Shown piece after piece: positions 1 to 14,200 of a stretch of DNA of 64,000 nt (positions are counted from its first letter, which is position 1; each line of letters begins with the position of its first letter). The position numbers were made by a program, and so were the translations under genes. Source of the stretch: Kryptolebias marmoratus (Eukaryota > Chordata > Actinopteri > Cyprinodontiformes > Rivulidae); assembly GCF_001649575.2 (NCBI RefSeq), contig NC_051452.1, positions 2,845,660 to 2,909,659 on the forward strand. Reading direction: 5' to 3'. The notes beneath the pieces were generated by a model. It did not search any database. It was not told where the DNA came from and saw only the letters and a list, made by a program, of their open reading frames with translations.

Positions 1-189
1 CTGTGGGGGTTTAACAATGTAGAATTTATTAGACTTTGTGCAAAAGGCTTCCTGAGCAAACGTGTGTCGACACGGCATCAGTGAAGTGTTATTGGTGTTT
101 TTGCTGCCAGGATATACTGAATGTCATTGGAATTTGCACCAAAATGTTCCTGTTATAAGCTTGTCAGCTGTTTCCACATGGAACTAAGC

Positions 190-760
190 TGAGTCACAGA
201 TGATGGATTTAAAGGACGTATGTGTGTGGTTGTGTGTGTGTACACGTAGTCAACGTATTTGTGTAATAAACAGCTCTGACGCAGTGGAATTACTTCTGTG
301 TGAGTCAGTAAGATGAGAGAGACAACATATCCCCTTGGATCTGCGAACACTTACAAAGAAACACAGAGATGCACACACACACACACACGAACACGCCAGG
401 CGAAACGAAATCAAACTCTCGCTCAGACCGGATATGAACATGATTCAAGAAGTCACCTGGGTGTGTCATTTCTAAGTGTCTGCAGTGGGACTCGCCTCAG
501 GTAATCCATAAGCAATTATTCTGGGGAGACAACAGACAGGCCTGTCATATCCGTTCTCCTCTCTACAAACGCACCCGGGCAAGAACAAACAATGGCACGG
601 GCGCGCACACACCCACACACAAAGAAGCTCGCACACATTTGCACATCCATATCCAAATGTGCATGTTTCTCTCACCTTTTCTCCCACCTCCTCTCTCCTT
701 CACACACAATACATCAATTCTCACACGCAGCCTCTCTGCTGTTTGTCTTGCTCTCACAAA
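190..760. repeat. CA/TG-rich simple-sequence region
   Basis: There are repeated runs of CACACA and TGTGTG (for example 220-242, 371-389 and 604-625), mixed with CT-rich stretches. It gives rise to several spurious open frames on both strands. Confidence 0.7.
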
Positions 761-3676
761 TTATTCACCTTTTTCTTTCTTCTCGCAGCTTCTCTCTTCG
801 TGGATGCACCGGGGTCTCTGCTTCGGACCTTTTTTTCTCCTTTTTCAAAGACTTCAAACTCTCATGGAATTTGTATGTCTTAAAGTATGCAGCTGTGGTT
901 ATTACCTAAATCAAACGCGCTAAGAAAAACAAGGAAGTATTTTTGGTGAGCTAAATGGTCATTGTGTAAAAACGATGCTTTTTCGAGAATGCAAAACCAT
1001 GCAAATTAATTTATTTCAATAGGGCAGCAAATGAACATGAACTACTTGACTAACAATAATGCTGATTTTAATTCCTTTATAAAAATGCATCAGTTTCTTC
1101 AGTCATAACAATAACTCTAAAACCTGAATGTCCTGGAAAGACCCTTTCAGAACTTCAGAAACATGAAATGTTGACTTAACATTTCTTAAAGGAATGCATA
1201 GAGTTCATGCCAGAGTCCTTGTCTTAGGTTGGGAAATGATGATGTTGATCAAACCTTGAAAAACAAAAAAGCATTATTTATGAGTATCCCACTTCCCACT
1301 GAAATATTTTAAACACAATTCGTTGTGGATTTGGAGAAACTCGAGGAACTAAGATTTAGCTTAAAAGTAAATGTTTTGGTAATCGTTACAATTTGGATCA
1401 AGTCTGATTAAGGTGGTGCTGTGCATGTTGACAAGTGGAAGATTTAACGTTTTTTGGAACATGGGACCTTTTGATTTCACTGCATCCGTTTTTTGACCAC
1501 TATTCCTCAGTTTGTCGCCTAAATCTTAATCTTTTCTGCTAATTCTGTTCCTGGGTCAATGTGTGCATGTCCACATAAACAGGTGCAGACAAATGAGTGA
1601 CCTTGTTGAGAATGGGGTCTAAAGTATATTTTACACATTGACCAAAGCCTTTAAGGACACGATTTAAAGATAATCACCCAAACATTTTGACACTTTACTT
1701 AGCCCAATTAAATGTAACCCAGTATCAGAATTTACCCACAAGTACAGAGGTACAAACACGTGTAATCAATCTAAGGTAGCCTGGATTTGATATTGTTTCT
1801 TTTTGGTTCACATTATCCTGAGTCATGCTACTCTGAAATTCATAAACACACGAGCCACATCATCGTCCTCAGACACCCTGCACTGCTTCTTAAGAACAAA
1901 AAGTCTGACTTTAGTTAGTCGGCAAAGAAATGACTTTTTCTCTCAGCATGAGCTCAAACACCTAGCTAACACTCTGCCAGTGTACCTTTTATTTCCTGCC
2001 TTTATCTTTTCTTGTTGCTTGGTTGCTCCCCTCTCTTGCCTCCCTTATATATTTTCCCAATTAGTCGAGTGCACAAAAGCCCTTTCCCATTTGGAATGCA
2101 ATAAATTATTGTCTCTTAATTAGGTAGCACAGTGGTAAAAGCATGTCTGTCTGAGTTTGTTTCGACCTGAGTGAAGATGTTATGATTGAGGATAGCAAAC
2201 TAATTGGATTCTTCACTGGCAGTCTGGATGAAATTGCAGGCCTATTGAAGAGGGATTGAGTGGGGGATTTGGGGAAAGAAAAGTTTTAAAAAGAAAATCC
2301 AGAAAAGGGAGAGATAATAAAAAGACACATGGTCTGGGGAGAAACAAAGACATTGAATAAGGAATACTCCAAAATCTTTTTTTTTAATCTTGCGTTTTGT
2401 AATGTGAAATTTCAGCTTCCAAGTTTCCCAAAGGCCACTGGCACCTTGACCAGTATAGATCAGAAAATAAGACTCTAGCAGACATAGTAGGTTTCTGATT
2501 AAATGCATTGGTAGAAATGAGGCGAATCTTGTCCAAAAATCCCCACAATTCAACATTGGCTTTAGTGAGAAAGATTTCAATTTCATTTGAAAGGTAGCAT
2601 CTGGCAAGGGAAGTCTAGATAAGCAGCCGAGCTAGACATGAAATTCATTAATAATCCTCATGTCTGCTGTCCTTTCAGGAGACGCTGGTCTATGAAAATT
2701 AGACTGAAGCTTATGGGTAAAACAAGTGTTAGTTATTTTTCACACAAGGGTAGTGTTAAAATGTAGTGATGAACTTAATATTTGAAAATATATATTTTTT
2801 ATTCAAAGCCAGGTAGCAAGATGTAGTCATTGTTGAACATCTGTCATGTGCTCATCAGAAGATAGGCTTTGTTACACAAGTCTGTATGCGTCTCACCCTG
2901 GGCAAACCCCCTCTTTGGTGCCCTCTCTCCACCTCACCCCAGACACACATACACACTGTTTATATAGGTAGACCTCAGGCTAGAAATAGGAAGTTGTAGC
3001 CATAACAGGACCAGCTTCCATGTCAGCTGGTTCCAGTATACATTTTAAATCCTGTCCCCTCCATTGCCCTTGTAAATAAAAACCCACCTTAGAGAATAAC
3101 GTTCAGGTGTTGACTTCTTTTACCTCCCTGAGTTCATATCTTGTTTCTGTATGTTCAAATATTTATTTTTCTCACACGTTTAGCTGTAATCAGTTCTATC
3201 CTGCGTAAAAGAAAGCTTAGGTGACACCATGATCATGTGCTACGGAGTAGGCAACCACATGTGGTTTGATTATATAATAAAATGGCCTGCCATACGCTGA
3301 GTCAACTCCAGAGAGCAAACAGGCAGAGGTTAAGCACATGTGTGAGAGCATGCATAAGACATTAATATCTATTTGCACCTTTCACTGACTGCTTAACTAT
3401 CTAGTACAAATATAAGTCAATATCTCCCCTGTTTGAACAGTGAATAGGCAGCAATGTTGATGGTAAAAGGATTAAAATCAGTGGAAGTTGATTGCATTTA
3501 GGGTATAACACAAATAAAATATAAAACTTTTATTTTAATATTCTATCCATGATAACAGTTAAGTCTCTGTCTGTCCTGAACCCCCCCCNAGATAAACAGG
3601 AAGTACACAAACAAGAATACATGAAACTACCTGAAGAACTCCTGGTAGACCCATTAAAGTCCGTTCCTTCATCCGT

Positions 3677-3678
<2 letters not shown>

Positions 3679-3713
<35 letters not shown>
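3679..3713. repeat. (CA)n microsatellite, about 17 units
   Basis: An uninterrupted CA run follows the sequence CATCCGTCT. A C-homopolymer with one unresolved base (N at 3589) lies about 90 bp upstream. Confidence 0.97.
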
Positions 3714-3715
<2 letters not shown>

Positions 3716-4299
3716 AGGAGCACCAACTCCCCAAACCAACCGGACACCAAATAACCCATAAACCAACTTTTGCAGGGTTAGGGTTAGACACACATGACTT
3801 GACTTTTATTTTAAGCACTTGTCTTACAGTGAGCCATATTGTCCATGTCAAAAACTGCTACTGGTCTAAACTATCGCAGCTTTTTTCAAAGTGAAGATTG
3901 GCCTTTCTAGTCTGTGGCCAAGCCATGATTTAGTCCCACTGTCAGTAATCTAGCCCTCATGAACGTCAGCCAAATTGTTGAATTCTTGCTGGCAACCATC
4001 TCTACAGCTCTGGTTAAGAAGCTTGACTAGAAGGTGGAACAGATAGGCACTGGCATATAGAAAGAAAATGAATGCCCTCAGCTGCGGACTTCAGCAAAAG
4101 TACAGCGAAAGTGAAAGTTTTGGTCCTAAAATACCCATTGGTAGAGTTAGACAGAACCAATAAAGAGGATTTGAGCTTCTAACACTTCTCCACAACGGTT
4201 GAGAATGGTTTTTAGTGACAACATTTTACAACTTTCTTATTTTATTTTCACCCGTAGCCTTAGTTAAAACAACTGTCTTTACAGTGTAATATTTGATTG

Positions 4300-4730
4300 T
4301 TATTGTCATGCTTTTCAAAGAATATCCTTGTAAATACAGTCTCATTTCTAGAAATGTCTTCATCCACACGAAAACACCAAAACGCTGTAGAAACTACGCC
4401 CAGCCTGTATGTGATGCTGTAACACCGCCACAGGAAGTAGGGAGTACAGTATATGCGTCAAACTTGCATGCTAGATACAAACTGTAAACACGAGACAAAG
4501 AAGACACCCTCAGGGTTTAGCTTAGATTAGAAATTGGGCTGTGACATTTTCAAAAGGCTGCATTCAGGCTCTTTACGCAAAAATGCAGCATGGAATTTTG
4601 CTATGACCCATTTTCAAAAAAATCCATTTTGGGGCTCCTGAAGTGCTATTTTGTGTTCATATGTAAGGCTGCAAGGATCAACTTTTGCATATTTACAAAA
4701 AAAATCACCCTGTGGACGGCTTCTAAGCTT
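4300..4730 (+). repeat. Interspersed repeat, family B, copy 1
   Basis: This is colinear with 25130-25570 in the same window. Shared blocks include ATTTTCAAAAGGCTGC versus GTTTTCAAAAGGTTGC, then an acgcaaaaatgca / acagaagtgca block, then AACTTTTGCATATTTACAAA, in the same order and orientation. It has the look of an old non-autonomous DNA transposon or SINE-free repeat. No terminal repeats could be assigned. Confidence 0.6.
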
Positions 4731-7529
4731 GTACCCCAATTCAGCACATCCAACTACCCTTAAGAGTTCAAATTCAGTCCCAAGTGACTGGGGTTGAAGT
4801 AGCACTGGGACGCTGAATTTGATCTAAGACGAGTCGTATCATCTTTATTATTACTGTGACAGTGAAATGATCCCCTCAGGATAAGAACATCAGATTCACC
4901 AGGAGTTTTGATGTTCGGACTCAGTTTGGGTTTAATGGCATATTCAGTTCCTCATAGTTCTCTTGGACACCACGTGTCCCAGAAAAGGCTCTGTTTGTCT
5001 GCTAACCTGGAAACACATGCAGATTTAGTGAATGACCACTGCACCTGTGTGGCTCCGGCATAAATTGTTTTCAAAGTACCCCAATTTTATAAGCATATTA
5101 CTGTATTCACTTCTCAGTTTGGTGTCAGACAATGAAATTTTAGTAGCTTTTTTTTAAAGCAATTGTGTGGAATTTTATGGTTTATTATATGCAATTTACA
5201 CAGAATACACAATAGTGGTTCAGAACCTTTAAGTTTTTAAAAAGTGGGAAAGGTTTTTTCCTTTGATAAAAGGTTTATATGGAGGCAATATGTTTTGTCT
5301 GTTTGTAGCAGAAGTCTTTCTTCTTCTTGATGCTGGACATGCCCGTATGTTTGAGTTCACTGTTGTACCTGCAAAATCGATTTCAAACCAACCAGACCTT
5401 TTATTTGATGTCATTTTCTTAATGAAAATCTGTCTATTTGTACCTTGTGAGCATTTAGTTTTTCTCAGTTAAACATGTAAAGTATGTCATAGTGATATAT
5501 TTAGTTTTGGCCGTGTCCATTTTGAGGAACCAGATATCCCATTGGAGTTTGATGTCAAGTTTAAAGCCAGTTTCTCACTGGGCTGCAACTGTCGGAAACT
5601 AGTTTGCAAGGGAGCCTCTTCAAATATTCCTATTTCCACAAGCATCTCCAAGACTTCTCGGTTTCCTTTCTGTAACTCTAGAGCACTAGAGCTTTATTTT
5701 GACGCCTGCTCTCTTTATGAAAGAAAACATCTGAGGCTACTGACCTGAATGTCCAAGTCTAGCCACACCAATAATCTTTGTTTAAAAAATAAAGTCTGAC
5801 TATCTTCATTTCCAAAGTGTGCTCCAGTAGGTTAAATCAGAAATGTGGGGACAGGTGCCACGGTGGGTTTAAAACCGAACAAGGCTGGTAAAGGTGGTCA
5901 ACAAAATGCTGTGCATGGCCTAGATTACAGTTTTGCAAACCTTGCACCTGAAAATAAGCTGTGATTTTCAAATTCTGGCCGCACAGAACTCAGCCGCATG
6001 GCTCTCTGGTTGTTTGGCACAAACATGTAGAATTCATTCAGATTGCAACTGAAAATGTGCTTTTTTTTTCTTGCAATTTTGAGCAACAGTTGCAGCCCAG
6101 TCACACACTAGCTTTAGGCTGTATGAACAAAAAAACAAACTGTTTTGACAGGTATAGTTTGTCAGGCCTTCTGCTTTGTTTCTTAACTCCAATTTGTTCT
6201 CAGATACTGCCTAAAACCTTTGGAAAATTTCCCTCTTTGTGATTTTATCTTCTCATTCAGTCACTATAACCAACTCCAACCAGTTAGATATTTTTTTGCT
6301 CTAACTCGGCACCGGAGTGGAAAATGTTGAGATAAAGACACTGAGCCTAACAACTGCAATCCCTTTGGGAATATAAAAAGATCTACAAAGTCCTGATTGC
6401 ATATTGATTGCGTTTTCAAAACTAGGCTGAGGCATTTTAAGGACAGTCTAGCCTTTATATCATTCGAACACATTTTCTCTGCCCCTACCTGAGCAAATGT
6501 GCACACCTTCTGCTTCTAAAACATGCAGCAACTTGTGAGGATTTAGTCCAAGATTATGGGAATCTCTGAATGCCTGATAAAGAGATGAATAAGACACTTG
6601 CATATCATGCATTGATTTTCTCATTTTTGGTGTAATAAAGTTTCAATCGTTAGCTATGAGAAGATGTATGAAGTCCAATAAATGGACATTTTGTACTCAT
6701 TCAGATGTCTCTTTACAGATGAAATATATTTCAGTGTGCATGGGTTGTTTATGGACTAGCAGCTGATGGATTTTTTGGCACATGTACTGATACACTAAGA
6801 CATGATTCATTTCCTGGACACTGATTTGAACATTTCCTGTTATGTGACCCAGGTCATCATAAAGAAAAGCTGAATGGTCCTTTTTGTGTCTTTCATAGTC
6901 AGTAAATCAGTTCCATTTGTGGGTGCATGTGTGCATATTTTCCTGAATCCTAACAGTGACACCTGCTGGACATTTAGAGGAATGGAGGCAATTTGAATCA
7001 AGTGCATGTAAGAAACAAGCAACTAAATTATTCCTTTTTTTAGTCCTAAATGTAATTTTGCTGTTAGAATATATATAGTTTTTCCACCATATTCTTGGTT
7101 CTACTATGTTTGATTAGAATTTTTTATGTACAAAGCATTTTTCATCCAAAATGGATGATTTGGGCTCTGTAATGTTCATGTTTGTTTTGTTTTTTGTTGT
7201 TGGTGCGATTCTTTGTGAAACTGAGCCCCATTTTTCAGATCCACTTCAAAAAGAGTTGTTGTTATCGATCATCTTGTCATTTCAAAAAGCTGCAACCTCT
7301 CATTTGCTCAAAATGCAAAAACCATTTGAAGCTATACGCTTAGATATTTACACTGCTAGGTCATGTCTTTCGGGGTCCATCTTTCTGATGTTGCTTGGCT
7401 GTGTAAAAATAAATAAAACCTTCAGGGACTGCAGAGCCTCCAGACTGCCCAGACATGTGCAGCTGCAATGGAAGTCGCACAAACAGCAACGCGCTAAACC
7501 AGCTCCGGCTTGATGCTCCTACAAAAGTG

Positions 7530-7640
7530 GGACAGTGTTCGCCTAAAGGAGGGTGAAGTGGTCTTTTGAAGGACGATCTGTGGTTCAATTTCCCATGAGG
7601 AAAAACTGAGTCACTGTGTCTGTGTCTTGTTAAACACAAG
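7530..7640 (+). repeat. Possible tRNA-derived SINE relic
   Basis: A B-box-like GGTTCAATTTCC (polymerase III internal promoter type) is followed by a TGAG...ACTGAGTCACTGTGTCTGTG tail reminiscent of fish tRNA SINEs. The 5' part is degraded. Weak call. Confidence 0.25.
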
Positions 7641-9584
7641 TGAAGGTGCCTTTCAGGGAAAAAATAAAATAAGGCCAAAGCTGTTTAAGTTGCTGGACAA
7701 TCATACGTTGCCGTGATGAAAGCTGCAAGGTTGAGCGGAACAGTACGAGCTCAGCAAATCCTTCCCTTGAAAAATAAGGTTAATATAAAATGGTTGGTCC
7801 TCAGCCTTTGTGGGACGTTTTAGCCAAGCAGCAAAATCCAAAGATACGTTAAGTTAGACTATCGATTGTTTGAAATGTCACACGAAGCCTTATATGAAAA
7901 TACAAGGGTGTGCTAGCAAATTTATCTGTACTAAATTGGAAGAGGCAGATCAGAATTTAGAGGCTGTATTTTTTATATATAAAATGCTTGCAAGAATGCC
8001 CATAACAATGAATCTCAAGGGTTATTTGGAGTGCAGAAGAAAAATTATTCCATGTTGTCTTGGACACTGGGTTACCTTACAGAGCAGCTGGATTCTTGGG
8101 AGATTTGAAAGGTCGGTTACATTAAAAAAAAATAAATAAATCTATCTTCCCAGCCTCCCAGGTATTCATTTGTGGCCAGAATGCAGGGAGGTTTCACATA
8201 CGCTGACAGTCAATAATGGAAGCATTTCTTCACTTTCTGGGTCCCCATAAAACACAAAAGTGATGCAAGAAATGGTCACAATCTTTCAGCCAATCACTTA
8301 TGTACATTTCTTTACTGGATCGCTTAGATCCTTTGTTTTGTGAAATGATTTGGAACAATTAAACCTACCTGATGTAAATAGCTTTTTGAATGACCTCAGT
8401 TTGGAGAAATGGAGTAATCGGGACCATTTTAACAAACTAACAGCTAGCCTCAGCAAAGTCAAGACCAGAGTGGATTGCTGCCATCGTTCTGCAGTCACGA
8501 GAATGCTGTTTTATAAAATTGTACTTCATCATTAATTAATACATAATTATTTGCATATCATTTTATGGTCATTTTAAAGCCCATATAAAGACGAGAGCAG
8601 CTAGCTGTAGCACTTCTTATGCAGCCTAGGGTCACTTCCACCAGGATTATCGTCATATTTCTGCCAGATTAACAGTATATAGTGAAATTGAAAGCGATGT
8701 TAAGCAATTTAAAACATTTGCATGATCTATTTGAAATTTTTGAGGCTGGAGATGTTTCTATTTCTGCAAACTGAGGACAATCAAGGAGCTATCTACAACT
8801 AGTGAAATATTGTTTCACATAGTTCAGACACATGACTGTCAGTATATCCTTTTAGGTAGCTACTTTTTTCCAAGTAGGTACACACAGTTTTATTTAATGT
8901 CAGATAGTAAATCCTTTTCGCTGTATTAAATACAGGTTCAATCACAAATAACAACACCTTTGCTAATTGCATATAGTGATATATAATTTATCCCACGTCT
9001 TTTCCATTGGTTGGTTAATGGAGTGCAGAGTAAATTGTTTTTGTGGCTAGCTGTATTTTGCTATACTACTGAATTATATGACCAACACTTTAAACTGATT
9101 GCTGCAGGATAGCTGTCTGGCGATGAACCGCTGGTGTCTGATTGCTCCTGGAAACTCTCGAAGTTCACATGATGAACTTGAGGACTTCCTCTTCTGCAGA
9201 AAATTCACCAACTCAAGCAAACTCAAGATGTTAAGGTCTTCACTTGTCGTAGAGTTTTAACATTGCCCAGATAAGTCATCATGTGCAAATAAGAAAACAA
9301 ATCTGCACAGTCGCTTTTCCAGCATGAAACGAGGAAATTATGATGTGAAATTGCTGCTTAAAAATGACTGCTTTTACACAGCAGTGGAATAAAGAGACCA
9401 TCTGGTAACGTCGCTCACATCAAAATGTCACCGTCTAAACTTATTGAATCTGAAATTGCGTGTATTCTCACAAAATTTGATCTGCAGAAATACTAAAGTG
9501 GCTTCTGGCATTTCAATATTTTATCTATCGACAATCTCAAAGGCACATAAGAGAAGACAAACCCTAATGCTATAAGGAATAATG

Positions 9585-10935
9585 TTTATTTCCCACTTTC
9601 TTAGACTTATTTCCAGGAACAGTGATGTGAGCACTTATATCCTGTATTTCATAAAAATGTCTACAGAGACTGAACACAGAACATCATGGTCGTGAAATTA
9701 AAACGGAAACATTAAATTAAGCACCTTATATTGGAAACAATGACAATGTATTAAATGTATTTCCAAGGAAGCAGAATTGAAGAACATCCCAATAGTCCAA
9801 TAAACTGGGTAACAAACCAGATTTCATTGAGAAATGCAACCAAATCTTTATATTTACATTGAGAAGTTGCCTTTTGGCTCTGTTACTACATAATGGGCTA
9901 ATCTAAACAATGACTGTAGACTTGGCTGTGCCTTTTTATATGGGGGAATTAATAAACAAATAATCAGGTTTGTCTTACTGACATCATTGTCGTCTGAGGA
10001 CAGCCTCGTGTGCATGAAGTTAATTAATTTTCAGAGTTCCCAGTACATGAAAAAACAACCCAAATGTGAATTTTCCCCCTAGCCTCAATTTTACATTAGG
10101 GTAAGATGATTAATTTATTGTACATCACATGAACGTAGGATCGCAAAAACAAAAGTAAAACAGAACACACTTTCCACAGTATGAATGCATGTAAATTGCA
10201 CAAAGATTAGATATCTTTAGGCTACAAAACCATCAATAAAGTGTAAACAATGTGCAAAAAAAAGAACAAGGTTTAAGTGAACTCTGCATTTTATATTAGC
10301 ATAATGCTGTTTCTCTGGGTCACGTTTTTAAAAAATAATTCAGCATTTGTTATCATAGAATAAAATTTATCTTAACAAACAGCCATGGCTACTTTGGTTT
10401 CCTTTTTTGATGAAGCAGGGAAAGATGATAAGGACAGCATGGGGGTGCGACGATTTTACAAAATATACATCTGGTTTTCACAACCACGGTTGATTTAAAA
10501 TGTCTGTGTTTTTGCGTGAATGCGCTGCGTGTACTTTTAGGGATTTTCAAAGTGCGACGTCTGATAAAACGATGTACAAAGATTGAGAAATCGATTTGTG
10601 GTTTGTTTCCTCCTTGCAATAATACAAGCGTCCATACTATAATCCAAAGTGCATTGGATAAGGAATAAAAATATGGTTAAAATATGCTAGCTGGTTTTGG
10701 AAAACTCAAATGCTTATTTATTCCAGAGCAGCATGTCAGCTATGGTTTGGATCAATAAATAACCAAATAGGAAAAGTAGTATATATTTAACCAAATGTTC
10801 AGCGTTTTCTAAGTGTTTCATAGCTGTTGTTAGAGTCAACAGTGGAATTTAATGTGGTTTGTTTGTTTAACTCCCTCCAAGTGCAGTTTGAAAGTAAAGA
10901 CTTTATGGTGATCGCATCTCAACGATTGTAGCCTT
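9585..10935 (-). other. mid1: Probable mid1 3' UTR with candidate poly(A) signals
   Basis: AT-rich sequence with no coding potential follows the stop. Minus-strand AATAAA hexamers occur at 10717-10722 (about 215 nt past the stop), 10114-10119 (in a TGTACAATAAATTA context) and 9585-9590. Mammalian MID1 has long and alternative 3' ends, so more than one could be used. The sequence alone does not choose between them. Confidence 0.4.
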
Positions 10936-11284
10936 TTAGTTGTTTGGTTCCAGTCCCTCTAGATGGTCTGGGATGGGTAGACCGGTGAGAATCGTCAGAC
11001 ACTTATTCCACACATTGAACACGGGACACACAGGCTGAACAAAAGAAACATTAAACGTGTGGAGGTGCTGTGAGCCCACGGCGTCGTAGAAGGACAGGTA
11101 TCCGGCATCGTAATCGAGCAGGATCCCAATGCGACGTAGGTGGGGCGATGGCTCGATGGCCAGCTCCTTGCTGTTATGGCGAACCACCCAGGAGTTGTTG
11201 CAGCGGCAGAGCACCCAGGAGGCCGAGTTCTTGCCGATCCACTCATGCTTGGGGGCTGATTTGTAGGCAACACCTACAGCGTAC
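10936..11284 (-). CDS. mid1: mid1 coding exon 9 (last): B30.2/SPRY domain and stop
   Basis: 349 nt from acceptor AAACAG to the TAA at 10936-10938. It completes a split Trp codon and encodes [57 protein letters not shown], and ends [14 protein letters not shown]. The last residues (EGLEPNN) diverge from human (DCTEQLP), as is usual for this tail. The exon is GC-rich relative to the flanking introns. Confidence 0.96.
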
Positions 11285-14200
11285 CTGTTTCAAGAGATCA
11301 AATTCTTTTTTTAATGTGAAACCTTCATTGAAGCTCTGTAAATTATTATTAGAAATATGATTCTTACCATGTGCTTCCTCCTATCAAAGCCTCCCAGTAG
11401 TGACGCCCACTGTCAATATAGACGTTTCCCACCACGCCGTAGCTGCTCTGGCTGGAGAACCGATCCTGGCTGTGGCCTTTCTTGGAAGTGGTTTCATCCC
11501 GCTCCACCGTCAGATTATCATGTGACACCTTCAGCTTCTTGTGAGCAGATTTGGGGTCCAGTTTAAATGGCTGACCTGTTTGTTAAACAGTTTTACTTTT
11601 AAAGATAAATTTCAGTTTTACAAATAGAAACACAATGGCTTTGCGCGTCTTGATTTCCTTACTGTTGGTCTTCAGAGTCCCTGGTTCACTGCTCCGGCTT
11701 CCTGCTTGATTAATGGCCTTTACAACGAAGATGTACTTGGTGCCACTTTGCAAACCGTGCACCGTGTAGTGGTTCTGCTTGATGTTAGGAACAATCATCC
11801 AACTTTCCAATGAATTACATAGACCTAAGTAATAAAAACAACAGTTGTTTAAACTTTTATACTATTTAAAAGGCGAAGCTATGGAAAAGAGACTTTATTT
11901 TAGGATTATTTGAAGACTTCATACAGTTTTAGCACATAAACCAATTTCCAGGACAGGAGGGATGTATAACTGTGTGACAAGAGAGTGCTCTAAATTGAAA
12001 AGGATGTGTGAGCCTTTGGCAGTGGAACAGGTAAGAGGGTGAGAAAAGGCACAAGAGGAAACAATTCACACCTCGTTGACTTCATACCAGCACTATGCTT
12101 TCTGCTGTGTGTGTGCGTCTTGAGTGTGTGTTTATTTAATGGTACCTCAGCTTTTTCCACTCTGTTTCCTAAGGCAAGCGTGTGTGTGTGTGGGTGTATG
12201 TTTACCCTTCTAGTCAGGGCTTTGTTTACCTGAGGGATCTGACTTGGTTAGTTCATGCTTTTTGCTGGCCACCCAGAAGTTTAAACTAAAAATGGTCTTC
12301 CATAATGAGCATCCACGGTTTGTTTTCTGTTCTTAATATATTGCATAAATGTTGGATTACCATAGATTACCACCATCTCTTAAGACATGCTACTTTGCCT
12401 ATAAAATGAAATAGGCAAGTTCAACAGAGGCACAATTTAACTGGTGTACAAATCAAAACCTGAATTTTTTAATGATGTTTAACTGTTATTAGAAAGTGAT
12501 GGGGGAACATCACATAAAAACATAAAAAGAACCTAAAAAGAACAGTAGTCACAGGGCTGAAGTAGTAAGTAAGTGTGAGAGTGATCCGGCATCGTAGCTT
12601 GATGGGGTGATGTAGTGATGAGGTGGTTTGTTTGACCAGCCGGATGTGGGATTTAAAAATGGAAGATACCATCATATTTTGTTATTTTACATGTCAGTCC
12701 TGCTGAGCCTCGTTTAGATCCACAATCCCAGCCTCTTTTTAAAAAAAAAACCTTAATTGTTGTTGGATGTGACCACAAAACTAGCTAACTGGACTGTCTC
12801 CAATAGCTGTAACTACAGGTAAAAACTTTTTGCTCAAACTTTTACATGCAAAAAAAATTAGTTAATAACTGACACACTAGGATTTAGTTTAATTATATTT
12901 AAAAATTTGAAGAAAGTGACAAAACAAGCATGAACTGCTAATTGAGCAGAAATTAAACATTGTTAGCCTAGCATAGTACAATAATTTTTTTTTTTTTTTC
13001 AGTTTTGCATTTGAAATCTGATGTTCAGACACATTTAAGCTAGCTGCAAGGTAAATATACATTACATCTTACCACCTTTTTGGGGAATTGGTGTAAAACT
13101 TTCAGAAATAACTATTTTCTTTAAACAATTTGAAGAATATAGCACTTCTTGCGGGTCTAATTTGACTTCTAATCATTTATTTCTAACATGATATTGAGCT
13201 GGACACAAGTTAGGGGTATTGTTTTGTTTGTTCTTGAACTTCTAGCATGGTGATTTATCTGAATTGCTCCGGGGGGAATTGTCTGGCACTTGACTCTGAT
13301 GCTGACGGTAGCACCCCTGTCATTAGTAAATGTGATAAGAGTGAGAATAAAACATCACACCATCTCACTGAACAAAAGGGGACAGGGATATGATAGCAAG
13401 AGGGGAAATAAAATGTCACATTAGTGTCATAAACGTCACTTCTTAATATGCTTTAAGAAAAGAAGTAATAAGGGCATAATGAAAAAAGTGGCAATCTTAT
13501 GAAGATAGAAGAAGAGAAAATGAGAATGTTTCATTAGTGTCCAAGCAAAAAAAAGGAAAATGAGAGAAAAAGGGTCAAGAAATAGTTGTAGATTTTTCAT
13601 ACAAAGTGTTTGAATCTTTAAAGAACCCTTCAGAAAACAGTAGATGAAAGACTGAAAGGAGGCGGTTTTATTGAAAGGCAGCGAGAGACCTCGTCTTTGG
13701 GTGCCTTGACCCCATTTTCATCCTCATAGCTGCTGCTCATTCAAGTGTGCTCAAAATGTTTAGGGACTTGTGTGTATCTGAGTAATGTGTATGTCTGGGT
13801 GTCTGTTGTTCTACAGGACACTGTGTCACTAAGTATGCATCTGAGATGATTTGTTTTCTAGCTGCCATCTCTCCTAAAACATCTCAATCCTTCTGGGTCA
13901 CCTGGTTGGTTTGGGAAGACAAAAAAATGCATGTTCACCTGGGTTCCTTTGTGTGATTAAAAGGTCATGATGATATTCACAATTTGCAGAAGAAATCTAC
14001 TAGATCCTGTTGACCTCGCCAACAATTAACAACAATTCACGACAGAAAGGAAGAAGATTCTTATGATGGCTAAAGATTTTCCAAAACAAAAAAGAATCAG
14101 TTGTAGCTCAGGTTTTCTTTAACATTATTTACAATTTTGAAGGTTATTGGTGGCAAGGCGTCAAATTAATAAAAAAAATGGTAAAAACTTAAGATTTGGT

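Larger units (their letters stand above)
1..9584. other. Gene-free DNA downstream of mid1
   Basis: I see no conserved protein-like reading frame. Open frames are short (121 codons or fewer) and without recognisable domains. The stretch contains CA/CACA-rich simple sequence at 190-760, a (CA)n microsatellite at 3679-3713, a diverged interspersed repeat at 4300-4730 and a possible SINE relic at 7530-7640. Whether it is intergenic or an intron of a neighbour cannot be told from here. Confidence 0.6.

Noticed and set aside
3774..3787. Telomere-like GGGTTAGGGTTAG
   Set aside because: Only two units; too short to mean an interstitial telomere. The same applies to CCTAACCCTAAAC near 46563.
11099..12598. 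A 13-base match (ATCCGGCATCGTA) between exon 9 and intron 6
   Set aside because: Matches of this length are expected by chance in 64 kb, and the flanks do not align.
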